Below are positions 1-8,009 of a DNA stretch of 64,000 nucleotides, one piece after another; the stretch's first letter is position 1, and every line of letters begins with the position of its first letter. The DNA is taken from NCBI GenBank assembly GCA_002529455.1, contig NYMS01000002.1:62001-126000 (forward strand). The letters run 5' to 3'. The DNA comes from Glycomyces fuscus (GTDB taxonomy: Bacteria > Actinomycetota > Actinomycetes > Streptosporangiales > Streptosporangiaceae). The notes beneath the pieces were generated by a model, which was not told the origin of the DNA, ran no database searches, and was given only the letters and a program-made list of their open reading frames with translations. Made by a program: the position numbers and the translations under genes.

Positions 1-312
1 CGTTCGAGCGTGGCCGCCGGTTTCGTGGAGGCGTTCATGCCCGCCGCTCTTCCCGACTCCTGTGAGGAGTTCCCCGACGACACCGTGGTGACCGTCCTCG
101 CCTGGCTGCGCACCGTGGCCGAGACAGAGGACCACGAGGAGTACCGCGCGTCGATCCCGGCGGAACCGGCCCGTTACCTGGACGAGGTACTCGAACTCCC
201 GCCGGGGGAGCAGGGAGAGTGGTACCTGGCCAACCGGCCGGTCATGGAGACCTGCTCCGCCGACCCGGACACCCTCGACCCCCGCGGCCTCGACTCCGGG
301 GCCACTTCGTGA
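1..312 (+). CDS. C-terminal part of an unknown acidic protein
   Basis: The reading frame is open from the first base of the window to a TGA at 310-312, so the true start probably lies upstream; GTG at 10 or ATG at 37 are internal alternatives. The visible 103 codons are acidic and rich in Glu, Asp and Pro, with no membrane segment and no motif I recognise. The stop overlaps a GTG at 309 of the next gene's frame, and the next likely ATG is only 9 bases further on, so the two are probably translated as one operon. Function unknown; coding status is supported by actinobacterial codon usage only. Confidence 0.55.
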   Translation, partial: RSSVAAGFVEAFMPAALPDSCEEFPDDTVVTVLAWLRTVAETEDHEEYRASIPAEPARYLDEVLELPPGEQGEWYLANRPVMETCSADPDTLDPRGLDSGATS

Positions 313-320
313 GGTGGTGG

Positions 321-905
321 ATGCGGGCGCGGCTGGTCCTGCCCGGCCTCGCGGTCCTGGCCGCGGCGTGGGCCGTGGGCCTGGCGTCCGAGGAACGGTT
401 CTTCCCGTTCCCGACCGTGTTCGGGAACCGCGTGCTGGTGCCCACCTCACTCCTGGCGGTGACGGTGGGGGTGCTCCTGCTCAACCACGGCCTGGACCGC
501 TCCCGCGCACCGGTGGAGTCCACCGCCGCACGCCCCGTGGGGAGGTGGGACGCCCTCTGGGTGGCGGCGGCCGCCCTGGCCTCGATCGGGGCGGGGCTCA
601 CCGCCGCTCTCGCGGGGAACCCCGAGGGCCCGGTCATGGCGCGTGCCACCGTGGCCGGTCTGGGAGGGTATCTGGTGGCCAGGCTGATCATACGGACGGA
701 TCTGGCGGCGCTGGCTCCTCTCGCACTGCTGACGGCCAACACCGCCCTGTGGGACGTCCGGACCCGCCCCGGGTCCGGCCCGTGGCTGCTGGCCGCTCCG
801 GACGACGCCGCGGCCTGGGGCGTCAGCGTGCTCGTCCTCGTCGTAGGGATGGGAGGTCTGCTCACCTCCCGCGGCTGGGGGGTGAGGCCGACCGGCCTCC
901 CCTGA
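321..905 (+). CDS. Small integral membrane protein of unknown function
   Basis: A 194-residue protein with several hydrophobic segments: an N-terminal one (about residues 4-20), one around 38-52, and further segments through the middle and near the C-terminus, giving perhaps five or six membrane spans. The ATG at 321 is chosen because a GAGG stretch at 311-314 sits six bases upstream; a GTG at 309, overlapping the previous stop, is the alternative. No family motif was recognised. It probably forms an operon with the upstream acidic protein. The following 286 bases (906-1191) hold no gene that I can support. Confidence 0.6.
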   Translation: MRARLVLPGLAVLAAAWAVGLASEERFFPFPTVFGNRVLVPTSLLAVTVGVLLLNHGLDRSRAPVESTAARPVGRWDALWVAAAALASIGAGLTAALAGNPEGPVMARATVAGLGGYLVARLIIRTDLAALAPLALLTANTALWDVRTRPGSGPWLLAAPDDAAAWGVSVLVLVVGMGGLLTSRGWGVRPTGLP

Positions 906-1191
906 CGGGAGTCCTCTCCCCCGCCCGTGGCCGGAGCGCGGATCCGGCCACGGGGCCCCGAAAGCGTTGGGAGCCGACGGCATCGCCGAAACCGCCCGCG
1001 CGATCCGGGATCCATCCGGACGGGCTCTTCCCTTCTTCGGGATCCTTCACGAGACTGACCTTCCGAGGACGCGGGGAGTCCCCCGGCCGGGAGGCGGCGA
1101 CGCCATGGGCCCCGCGCCGTCGCGCCGCGGACCCTCACCGCGTGGGAGCCAGGACGAAGCACCGACCGACCGGATGGCAGGAGTCAGCTGT

Positions 1192-1947
1192 ATGGGCAGA
1201 TCAGTTCTGGTGACCGGCGGGACCAGGGGTATCGGGCTCGGCATCGCCCAGGGGTTCGCGGAGGCCGGGGACCGGGTGGTGATCGTCGGACGCGACGAGG
1301 CCAGGGCACGCGAGGCCGCCCGCGCCGTCCCGGGAGCGGAGTGGGCCGTCGGCGACGTGGCCGAGGCCGCCGACTGCGCGCGCGTGGTGGACCAGGTCGT
1401 GCGGAGCACCGGCGGCCTGGACGTGGTCTGCGCCAACGCCGGTGTCTTCCCCTCGTCTCCGCTGGTGTCGATGGGCCAGGACGAACTCGACCGGGTCGTC
1501 GACACCAACCTCAAGGGCACCGTGCTGACGGTGCAGGCGGCGGTGGAGGCCCTGACGGCCTCCGGGCGGGGACGCGTGGTGATCACCTCCTCCATCACCG
1601 GGCCGTTGACCGGATACGCGGGATGGTCCCACTACGGCGCCACCAAGGCCGCCCAGCTGGGGTTCATGCGCAGCGCGGCCCTGGAGCTGGCCCCACGCGG
1701 CATCACCGTCAACGCCGTGCTGCCCGGCAACGTGCGCACCGAGGGCCTGGAGGAGATGGGACCGGACTACCTCGAGCGCATGCGCGCGGCGATCCCGCTC
1801 GGGCGTATCGGCGAGGTCGAGGACATCGCCGCGGCCTGCCTGTTCCTGGCCGGCCCCGGGGCCTCCTTCATCACCGGGCAGACCATCGTCGTCGACGGAG
1901 GCCAGGTGCTGCCCGAGGACGGCCAGGCCTTCGCCGGTCCGCGCTGA
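1192..1947 (+). CDS. SDR-family oxidoreductase, FabG-like
   Basis: A 251-residue classical short-chain dehydrogenase/reductase. The cofactor motif TGGTRGIG is at residues 8-15, NAG at 82-84, the active-site Asn at 106, Ser near 133-134 and YGATK (catalytic Tyr148, Lys152) follow in canonical spacing, and the C-terminal TGQTIVVDGG motif is intact. Arg34 after the second strand suggests NADP(H) preference, as in FabG enzymes. Length matches the family. The ATG at 1192 has AGGAG about eight bases upstream; a longer start at 1174 is possible. It stands alone between unrelated genes, so the substrate cannot be named; a 3-oxoacyl-ACP reductase or a secondary-alcohol dehydrogenase are both possible. 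Confidence 0.9.
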   Translation: MGRSVLVTGGTRGIGLGIAQGFAEAGDRVVIVGRDEARAREAARAVPGAEWAVGDVAEAADCARVVDQVVRSTGGLDVVCANAGVFPSSPLVSMGQDELDRVVDTNLKGTVLTVQAAVEALTASGRGRVVITSSITGPLTGYAGWSHYGATKAAQLGFMRSAALELAPRGITVNAVLPGNVRTEGLEEMGPDYLERMRAAIPLGRIGEVEDIAAACLFLAGPGASFITGQTIVVDGGQVLPEDGQAFAGPR

Positions 1948-2127
1948 GAGCGCGGCAGGGCCCCACCGCCCTGAGGCGGGAGTGCGCCCGAGTCGGCGGC
2001 TCCCGAGGGGCCCACGCCTTTCGGGGGCCACCGCGTCGGGGCCGGGAACGCGCCCGCGGCACCCGCCCACGTCAGGTCGCCGCCCGGGCCGACCCGGCCT
2101 GACCGGCGACCCCCAGGCGACCGGGCC

Positions 2128-3080
2128 TCAGCCCGCGGTCCTGGTTCTGGTGAGCGGCGCGTCGCGGGACAGCTCCCGGAACCCGACGCCGTGGTACAGC
2201 CCGCGTGCCCGGGGGTGCCCCGGCGCACCCAGGCAGGCGACCGTCGCGTGGGCGGCCCCGGCCGCCCGCGCCAGGCGCATCCCGTGCAGGAGCATCGCCC
2301 TTGCCAGCCCCAGGCGCCGGTACCGGGGGTGCGTCCCGACCGGCTCGAACTCCACGGTCCTGTTCACCTCGTCGAGCCACATGATCGTCGGGGAGGCCAT
2401 CGTCCCGTCCGGCGCCTCCACCAGCACGTGCAGGTCGCCGCGGTACCCCGTCGTGCGCCGGACGCCCTGGTAGCCCTCGGCCGTGTACGTCGTGGGGCCC
2501 AGGCGTCCAGATGGGCCCGGACCGCGGCCTCCGGCCCGGCCTCGTCGGCGGTGCGGAACCGGAACCCCTCCGGCAGCACCGGCTGTTCCACGTCGCCGAG
2601 GTCGCGCTCGTTGAGCTGGGTCCAGGACCCGGTGTCGCCGAGCGAGGCCGGGTCGGTCTCGTAGCCGTGCGCCGCCCAGCGCTCCGGGGCGAACCCGTCG
2701 GCGGCGCTCGGCGTCACGGTGCGCTCGGCGTCCGCCGCCGTGCCGTCGTACCAGTCGATCACCTCGTCGACCAGCCCGGCGTGGTCGGGATGGACCTGGT
2801 ACGCCAGGTAGGCGCTGCTGACGTCCTTCACCGAACCGTCGCTCAGCCTCACCCGGCGCGGAAGGCGGGTCCAGCCCCACGCCACCAGGTCACCGCCGGA
2901 GAACCACAGCCGACACGGCCAGCTCGCGCCGTCGGCGGCGTGCCCCCGGCCCCGGTTCCAGGCCAGCTCGCCGAAGGTCGCGTCGCCGTTCACCAGTTCC
3001 GGGCGGGTCGCGGTGACACGCTGCGCCAGACCCTGCATGAGTCGCACGTCCGCGGCGGTCACGGGTTCGGAGTTCGCCAT
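2128..3080 (-). pseudogene. GNAT-family N-acetyltransferase, disrupted by a one-base frameshift
   Basis: Read from ATG at 3080 the protein starts MANSEPVTAADVR and runs as a plausible GNAT to the segment AHLDAWAP, then turns into a low-complexity frame that stops at 2364. The expected continuation (TTYTAEGYQGVR, then VEFEPVGTHPRYRRLGLARA, an acetyl-CoA-binding R/Q-x-x-G-x-G/A-type loop) is in the -1 neighbouring frame and ends at 2128. The switch lies at the GGGG run 2494-2497 (CCCC on the coding strand): adding one C restores a continuous protein of about 317 residues. This is either a genuine loss-of-function mutation or a homopolymer sequencing error. The gene is convergent with the SDR gene and has no obvious operon partner. 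Confidence 0.75.
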
Positions 3081-3165
3081 GGTGCCTCACTGTGCCGGGA
3101 CGCCGCGGGGCCGTCGAACCGTTTTCCGGGCCCGATGGCCGCGTCGGCCCTAGGCGGTCGACGGG

Positions 3166-4374
3166 CTAGGCACGGGGTTCGCGGTCCACCAAGGCGGCGA
3201 AGAGCGCCGCCACCAGCGCGAGTGACGCCGAGGCCAGCACCAGGGCCAGCAGGTCGCGGACCGGGCTGCCCGCGCCGAGGAGAAGGCCCGCGGAGGAGGA
3301 GATCGCCGCGCCGCCTCCGATGGACACCGCGCCGGACAGGCCCACGGCGCTCCCGGCGAGATCGTCGCGCTCGGACATCACTCCCATGGTGACGACAGGC
3401 GTGGTCAAGCCGTTTCCCATGCCGATGAACATGCAGGACACGAAGAACGGGAGAGGGCTGATCTCGTACGACGTCGCGAGGACCAGACCAGCCAGCAACC
3501 CGCCGCACGTCAGAACGCGGGCACAGACGAGGACGTGGCTCCTGAACAGGCGGGAAGCGACCACTCCCGCCAGGTAACTACCCAGGATGAACCCGCCCGG
3601 GACCATGGCCATGTAGAACCCCAAAGCGGCACTCGACCCGCCGAGGTGGCCGCTCATGACCAGGGGGGCGCCTCCCAGGAACACGTAGAGCGTTCCCGTC
3701 GAGCAGGCCATGCACAGGGTGTAGGCCCAGAACCGGGGCGAACCCAGCAGTTTCCGGAACGAGGAGGCAAAGCTCCCCCTCCCGGGGCCCGGGTGGAGAG
3801 AGGTCTCCTCCATCCGGCGCACGGCCACGAGGAGGAGCACTCCACCGAGCACCGCGAGAGCGGCGAAGATGGAACGCCACCCGAGCAGTGCGCCCAGGGC
3901 TCCGCCCAACGCGGGCCCGACCATGGGGGCGAGCGCCCAGCCCATGCTCGCGAAGCCGATCCTCCTCACCGCGTCGCGGTCATCCGAGGTGTCCCTGATC
4001 GCGACCATCGCGACCGAGAAGCACGCGGCGATCGCGGCCTGGAACATTCGGCACACGAGGAAGACGACGATGTTCGGCGCCAGTGCGCAGCCGACGGAGG
4101 CCACGACGAAAACCGAGACCGACGCCAGCACGACCGGGCGGCGTCCGTAGCGGTCCGACAGGGCGCCGGAGACGGCTTCGACCATGGCGGTGGCGACCGC
4201 GTACCCCGCGATCGAGAGGTTGACCAGGGCGAAACCCGTGCCGAGCGCCTCCGCGATGTCCGGCAGTACCGGCAGGTAGACGGTCACCGGAAGCACCGAC
4301 AACGCCGCCATGGCGACGAAGACGGAGCGAGGCGGTGGGTCCGCTGGCTTCTGCGCGTCGACAGGACTGGTCAT
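3166..4374 (-). CDS. MFS drug exporter, Bcr/CflA-like (DHA1)
   Basis: A 402-residue polytopic protein with about 12 hydrophobic segments. The hallmark MFS motif A is clear between TM2 and TM3 (GALSDRYGRRPVV), and the TM1 segment TVYLPVLPDIAEALG and the TM4-5 region GFASMGWALAPMVGPALGG match the Bcr/CflA branch of DHA1 proton-driven multidrug antiporters. Length is normal for the family. The start ATG at 4374 gives a short hydrophilic N-terminus before TM1. It is transcribed away from the winged-helix gene region; 228 bases upstream (4375-4602) show no gene. The specific substrate cannot be read from the sequence. Confidence 0.88.
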   Translation of the reverse strand: MTSPVDAQKPADPPPRSVFVAMAALSVLPVTVYLPVLPDIAEALGTGFALVNLSIAGYAVATAMVEAVSGALSDRYGRRPVVLASVSVFVVASVGCALAPNIVVFLVCRMFQAAIAACFSVAMVAIRDTSDDRDAVRRIGFASMGWALAPMVGPALGGALGALLGWRSIFAALAVLGGVLLLVAVRRMEETSLHPGPGRGSFASSFRKLLGSPRFWAYTLCMACSTGTLYVFLGGAPLVMSGHLGGSSAALGFYMAMVPGGFILGSYLAGVVASRLFRSHVLVCARVLTCGGLLAGLVLATSYEISPLPFFVSCMFIGMGNGLTTPVVTMGVMSERDDLAGSAVGLSGAVSIGGGAAISSSAGLLLGAGSPVRDLLALVLASASLALVAALFAALVDREPRA

Positions 4375-4602
4375 GCCGGCCTCTTCCGTTCGTTCGCGTT
4401 GTCCCCGCCCGCCGTGGTCCCCGGTGTGTGTTCCGCTCCCGGGCGATGGCGCGCAGATCCCCCGACTGGTGGGCTCGGACAGGACATGCCAGCGGGGGGA
4501 CGACGAGGATGGCTCCCGCCCCCGGCAGGCGGCCGGTTCGACCGGCGCCGCGTCCCGGCCCGGTGGCGACCGTCCGCAGACGGGCTCCGCTCAGGAGCGG
4601 TC

Positions 4603-6000
4603 TCAGGCGGCGAGCCGTCGGCGGATACGGTCGATGATCGCCTGACGCGCGGGCGGGTGCGCGGGTTTCGCCTCTCGCACGGGATCACCGTTGGCGGCGT
4701 TGGGCCCAGCGCCCCTCAGGGAGAGCAGGACGCGCTCGGTGAGAGCCGGGTCGAGGCCGGGGCCCCCATCGTACGCCGGGTCCTCGATCCCAGGCCTCTC
4801 CCCGCGGGGTCCCTCCCCTCCCCCGCCGGACGGGGACGGCCCGGACGGGGCCGGCGGGTGAAGGAGTTCGCCGGGCACCGAACGGCAGGGATGGCCGCAC
4901 GCCCGGCAGGGGCCGCCGGGAACGTTGCGAACGCCGGGGTGGGCGGGACAGGTGCGCGTCGCCGTGCCCCGGGCGTCGACGTCGAACTCCGGCGGACGGG
5001 CGAGGGGTCCGCCCTCGTCGGCGGGCCTTCGGGGCGCGGGGACCCCCGTCGGCCAGGGTGTCGTGGGGGTGATCCCCCGCCCCAGTGCGCCCGCCAGGAA
5101 GGCGCGGGCCTCGGCCGGACCGCGCAGGCGCAGCATCAGGGCCGGGAAGGGGCGGCGCAGTCTCTCGGCACCCCGGACGAGGGCGTTGAGCTCCTGTTCG
5201 GACAGGCCCGCGTCGCGCAGGCGGAGCAGGGCGCGGGTCAGGGCGGCCCGGTCGATGGGCGGGTCGTCCAGGGCGGCGTCGGGGACGTGCCGGAGCAGGG
5301 GGTGTCCGTGCGGGGGGTGCCCGTGCGTGCGCGGGCGCGCGGGCTCGGTCCGCCCTGTTGTGCCCGGGCTCCTGCGGACGGAACCGGGGCGCTCGTCGGA
5401 GGGGGAGTGGATGGGATACAGGTGTGTGGGCCGATGCGAACCGTCGCCGGGGCCGATTCGACCCCTCGCTTCCCTGCTGAGCCGGGGGCGGCTGGTCTCG
5501 TCCAGGGGCTCCTCCCCCAGGGCCGCGCGGACGGCGTTGATCTCCTCACGCACCCGGTCCGGGAAGTCCCCGGCGGGGATCAGCAGTTCGAGGACGAGGG
5601 GAAGGCGGTCGGGCGAGCGGGTTCCCTGTGCGATCTCCCCGGCGAAGAAGGCGCGGGTCTGGTGGGAACCGAGTTTGCGGACCAGCCCCGCGGCGACGAG
5701 GTCGCCGATGGCGCGTTTGGCCACGGAGCGGCTGAGCAGTCCGCCGGACCGGCCGACCAGGGTGTCCAGGCAGAGGAAGCACCAGCGGCCGTCGAGGTCG
5801 GCGGCACGGGCGATGACCGTGGCGGCGACGAAGGAGCGGGGCGTGGGGAAGAATCCGGCTTCGCGGGCTTCGTTGACCCAGATGTCCGGTATAAAACCAA
5901 TTCCGCGCATTGCCTTGCGGGGGCGTTGGCGCGGAACGAGAAACCCGGCCGAATCACGGCGTTCGGTGGCGGCACGGGGGCCGGGGGCGGTAGACTCCAT
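4603..6000 (-). CDS. Winged-helix DNA-binding protein with C-terminal Cys/His motif
   Basis: A 465-residue protein. Residues about 30-130 form a winged helix: a conserved GFIPDIWVNEA lead-in, then FVAATVIARAADLDGRWCF and a recognition-helix-like stretch SRSVAKRAIGDLVAAGLV. The middle is Pro/Arg-rich and probably disordered, with a helical segment (RALLRLRDAGLSEQELNALV) near residue 270. Near the C-terminus a CPAHPGVRNVPGGPCRACGHP motif has a C-x2-H...C-x2-C pattern that could bind zinc, and the tail is basic. The ATG at 6000 is preferred over an in-frame start at 6093 because AGAAGG lies upstream of it. The architecture resembles actinobacterial helix-turn-helix proteins of unknown role, some found on plasmids; regulator or replication-related function is a guess. 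Confidence 0.72.
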   Translation of the reverse strand: MESTAPGPRAATERRDSAGFLVPRQRPRKAMRGIGFIPDIWVNEAREAGFFPTPRSFVAATVIARAADLDGRWCFLCLDTLVGRSGGLLSRSVAKRAIGDLVAAGLVRKLGSHQTRAFFAGEIAQGTRSPDRLPLVLELLIPAGDFPDRVREEINAVRAALGEEPLDETSRPRLSREARGRIGPGDGSHRPTHLYPIHSPSDERPGSVRRSPGTTGRTEPARPRTHGHPPHGHPLLRHVPDAALDDPPIDRAALTRALLRLRDAGLSEQELNALVRGAERLRRPFPALMLRLRGPAEARAFLAGALGRGITPTTPWPTGVPAPRRPADEGGPLARPPEFDVDARGTATRTCPAHPGVRNVPGGPCRACGHPCRSVPGELLHPPAPSGPSPSGGGGEGPRGERPGIEDPAYDGGPGLDPALTERVLLSLRGAGPNAANGDPVREAKPAHPPARQAIIDRIRRRLAA

Positions 6001-6070
6001 GACGAGTCGCCTTCTTGGGATAGGGACAGGCGGCGCGGTCGGCTGCTTGTTCACGCAGGCGTCGGCCACA

Positions 6071-6113
6071 TCCCGGATCGGTGTTGCTAGCACCGACCGG
6101 GATTTTTCTTTTC
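6071..6113 (+). terminator. Strong intrinsic terminator, read on the + strand
   Basis: A 13-nt arm (6071-6083) pairs with a 12-nt arm (6091-6102) with one bulged A; the loop is TTGCTAG and a T-rich run TTTTTCTTTTC follows. It points rightwards although no + strand gene lies upstream; it sits 71 bases from the start of the leftward winged-helix gene. It may end an antisense transcript or act as a leader hairpin in the opposite direction. Confidence 0.6.
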
Positions 6114-6550
6114 GGGGAACACGCTAGCGCAGCGAACACGAGTTCGCACAATTCTCCCCCAAGTCCGCACATGCCAGAAGTCTGCACTGTCTGCTTTGCC
6201 CGGTAATTCGTTTGGTGCAGTTTTACTCAGCATTTTCCGGTTGGTGCGGAAAGGCCCGGAAACGAGGGGCGGCGGAAAGGGCTGGGACCGGAACCACGGG
6301 CCCGGCGGCACGGCCACCGTTCGCCCCGCCCTCCCCTGGTCGGCCCCCGGGCTCCGCCTCCGCTCCGGCACGGACCGGGTGCCCCCACCCGCCCTGATCC
6401 CGACAGACCCGGCGCATCGCTCACACCGGTGCCGCCCACACCCGCCTGCCACCGGACGGACCCGGGGGCGGCTGAAGTCAGTGCAGCCACGCCCTGCGAG
6501 AAAAAGACCCACAAAAAGGATGATCCACATCATTGCCACCATGCGCTTAC

Positions 6551-6576
6551 CTCCAATTTTATATGCATATTTGGAG
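6551..6576. repeat. Inverted repeat CTCCAA...TTGGAG around an AT core
   Basis: Six-base arms CTCCAA (6551-6556) and TTGGAG (6571-6576) flank a 14-base AT-rich centre that includes the palindrome ATATGCATAT (6561-6570). In DNA this GC-rich such a block stands out. It lies about 170 bases upstream of the bacteriocin-like gene and may be an operator or UP-like element. Confidence 0.35.
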
Positions 6577-6689
6577 ACAACTGTCATCATCCAGACCCGA
6601 ACACACGGAACCATGGGGCGGAGCAAAGTTTGCCGGTCTTTCCCAGCGGGCAGAGAATCGTCGATCACCGCGACCGCATCCCTGCTCGC

Positions 6690-6716
6690 TTGACGTCTGC
6701 CAGCCAGGAACAGGAT
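6690..6716 (+). promoter_or_regulatory. Possible promoter for the fulvocin-like gene
   Basis: TTGACG at 6690-6695 and CAGGAT at 6711-6716 resemble actinobacterial housekeeping -35 and -10 elements, but the 15-base spacer is short. The start codon follows 28 bases after the -10, with AAAGGAGA as ribosome-binding site. A second candidate, TTGCCG (6630) with GAGAAT (6653) at 17-base spacing, lies just upstream. Confidence 0.3.
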
Positions 6717-6744
6717 GCCAGCGTGGGCCACAAAAGGAGATAAA

Positions 6745-7737
6745 ATGAGGGGCGCACAGGCAAGGTACGTGCTGGCTTTCGATTCATCGTGCGGGAAGTG
6801 CTCAAAGATATCCCGCGTCGTAGACCGTGCTTCCGGAGGCAGGCTGGAGACGATGCCTCTCGCTCATCCGGACGTCCAGCGTTGGCGGGAGCGGTATTTC
6901 GGGTCCCCTGGTCCGTGGAAACCCACTTTGGTTCGGTTGCGCGGCACGGAGGTTCGCTGCTGGGTTGGCGCGTCGATGGCGTACCCGCTTGCGCGCCGTC
7001 TCGGTGTGCGGACGACGGTGCGGGTGCTGGACGCTCTGGGCGAGATGAGCTGGCGTCATCAGCGCATGAGCCGGGACCGGGTGAACACCGAAGACAGCGG
7101 CGCGGTATACCCGGTCGGCCGGAAGCACTTCCTGCGCCTGGGTGCCGGGATGGCAGCGGCGGCGGGGTTGATGGTCACGGGCCGGACTCCTGTCTTCGCC
7201 CAGTCCGACCATGCTGCGGCCAGGGCGTGGGTGGAGGCGAACAGGGGGCGGCTCCCGCATCAGTACAGTGCGTTCTCCGCCCATTCACTCGTTCGCCGTC
7301 GACTCATTTTCTCCGAACTTCCGCCCGCAGCACGGCGTGATCTCTGGCTGGAACACCTGAACCACCATCGGGCCACCCGTGGCCATCACACGCCCCAGCA
7401 GCAGCGTGTCATGGAGCAGGTGTCCGAAGCTTTCGCTGACGAAAGCGCGTTCCGCGACGGTTTCAGTCCAGGCACCGAGGAACGACTACGCGCCGCTGCC
7501 GTGGAGGCGTTCGGCCGTGACGAAGCCCACGCGATCCTCGCCACGCTCGGCCCTGTCGAGTCGGGTCGGGTCTCGGCTCGGTCCGCGGCACAGCAGTACT
7601 GTGACTGCAGCAAGGAGGACAGCTGGTGCGGCGAATGGGACGTGTGCCTTTCGCAAGGCTGCGTGGAGGTTCCCTTCACATGTGGGACTGGGTGGGTCTA
7701 CACGTGTAACGGCACCTGTGTACGTGCCGCACCCTGA
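6745..7737 (+). CDS. Fulvocin C-like bacteriocin precursor fused to a CxxC domain
   Basis: A 330-residue multidomain protein. Residues 1-100 resemble the DCC/DUF393 thioredoxin-like fold, with a CGKC redox-type motif at Cys16/Cys19. An internal signal-like segment follows: RKHFLR at about 126-131, a hydrophobic stretch to about 148, and an A-x-A type site before AQS; it looks like a degenerate Tat signal. The middle domain (YSAFSAHSLVRRRLIFSEL, then LWLEHLNHHRATRGH) matches the fulvocin C-related family. The last 45 residues hold eight cysteines in about 40 positions, including CGTGWVY, like the mature 45-residue fulvocin C of Myxococcus fulvus. The ATG at 6745 has AAAGGAGA five bases upstream. 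No dedicated exporter or immunity gene is adjacent. An antimicrobial role is inferred, not shown. Confidence 0.75.
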   Translation: MRGAQARYVLAFDSSCGKCSKISRVVDRASGGRLETMPLAHPDVQRWRERYFGSPGPWKPTLVRLRGTEVRCWVGASMAYPLARRLGVRTTVRVLDALGEMSWRHQRMSRDRVNTEDSGAVYPVGRKHFLRLGAGMAAAAGLMVTGRTPVFAQSDHAAARAWVEANRGRLPHQYSAFSAHSLVRRRLIFSELPPAARRDLWLEHLNHHRATRGHHTPQQQRVMEQVSEAFADESAFRDGFSPGTEERLRAAAVEAFGRDEAHAILATLGPVESGRVSARSAAQQYCDCSKEDSWCGEWDVCLSQGCVEVPFTCGTGWVYTCNGTCVRAAP

Positions 7738-8009
7738 GCTGTACGGAGTGAGCCTTTTCCACCCTGGAAGCGCGGGCCTCGGCCCCGTACCGGCCTGGCG
7801 AAACGGCCCCTGACAGCGAGAAGCCCCCGGCGGAGGAGTCAGCGACCAGGAAACCCGGCGCCAGAGGCTCCACACGCCGTCCTACCGTGTCGCCCTGCCG
7901 TCGTCACGCGGCGCCGGACAGGCCGCCCGGCACGGAACGGGTCCGGTCGCGATCCGCCTGTGGCGCACCGCGACCGGACCCGGAGGACATCCATCCCCCC
8001 GTTCCGCGA

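Larger units (their letters stand above)
6001..6744. other. 744-bp gene-free, relatively AT-rich island
   Basis: No open frame here has convincing codon usage. The stretch separates the divergent winged-helix gene and the bacteriocin-like gene. It contains a strong hairpin plus T-tract (6071-6113), an inverted repeat around an ATATGCATAT core (6551-6576), and a possible promoter ahead of the gene at 6745. Its AT content is clearly higher than the flanking genes, especially 6480-6600, which is typical of a large divergent regulatory region or a recent insertion boundary. Confidence 0.6.

Noticed and set aside
3535..6090. 851-codon + strand frame
   Set aside because: Covers the MFS and winged-helix genes in antisense; composition is repetitive and has no family.
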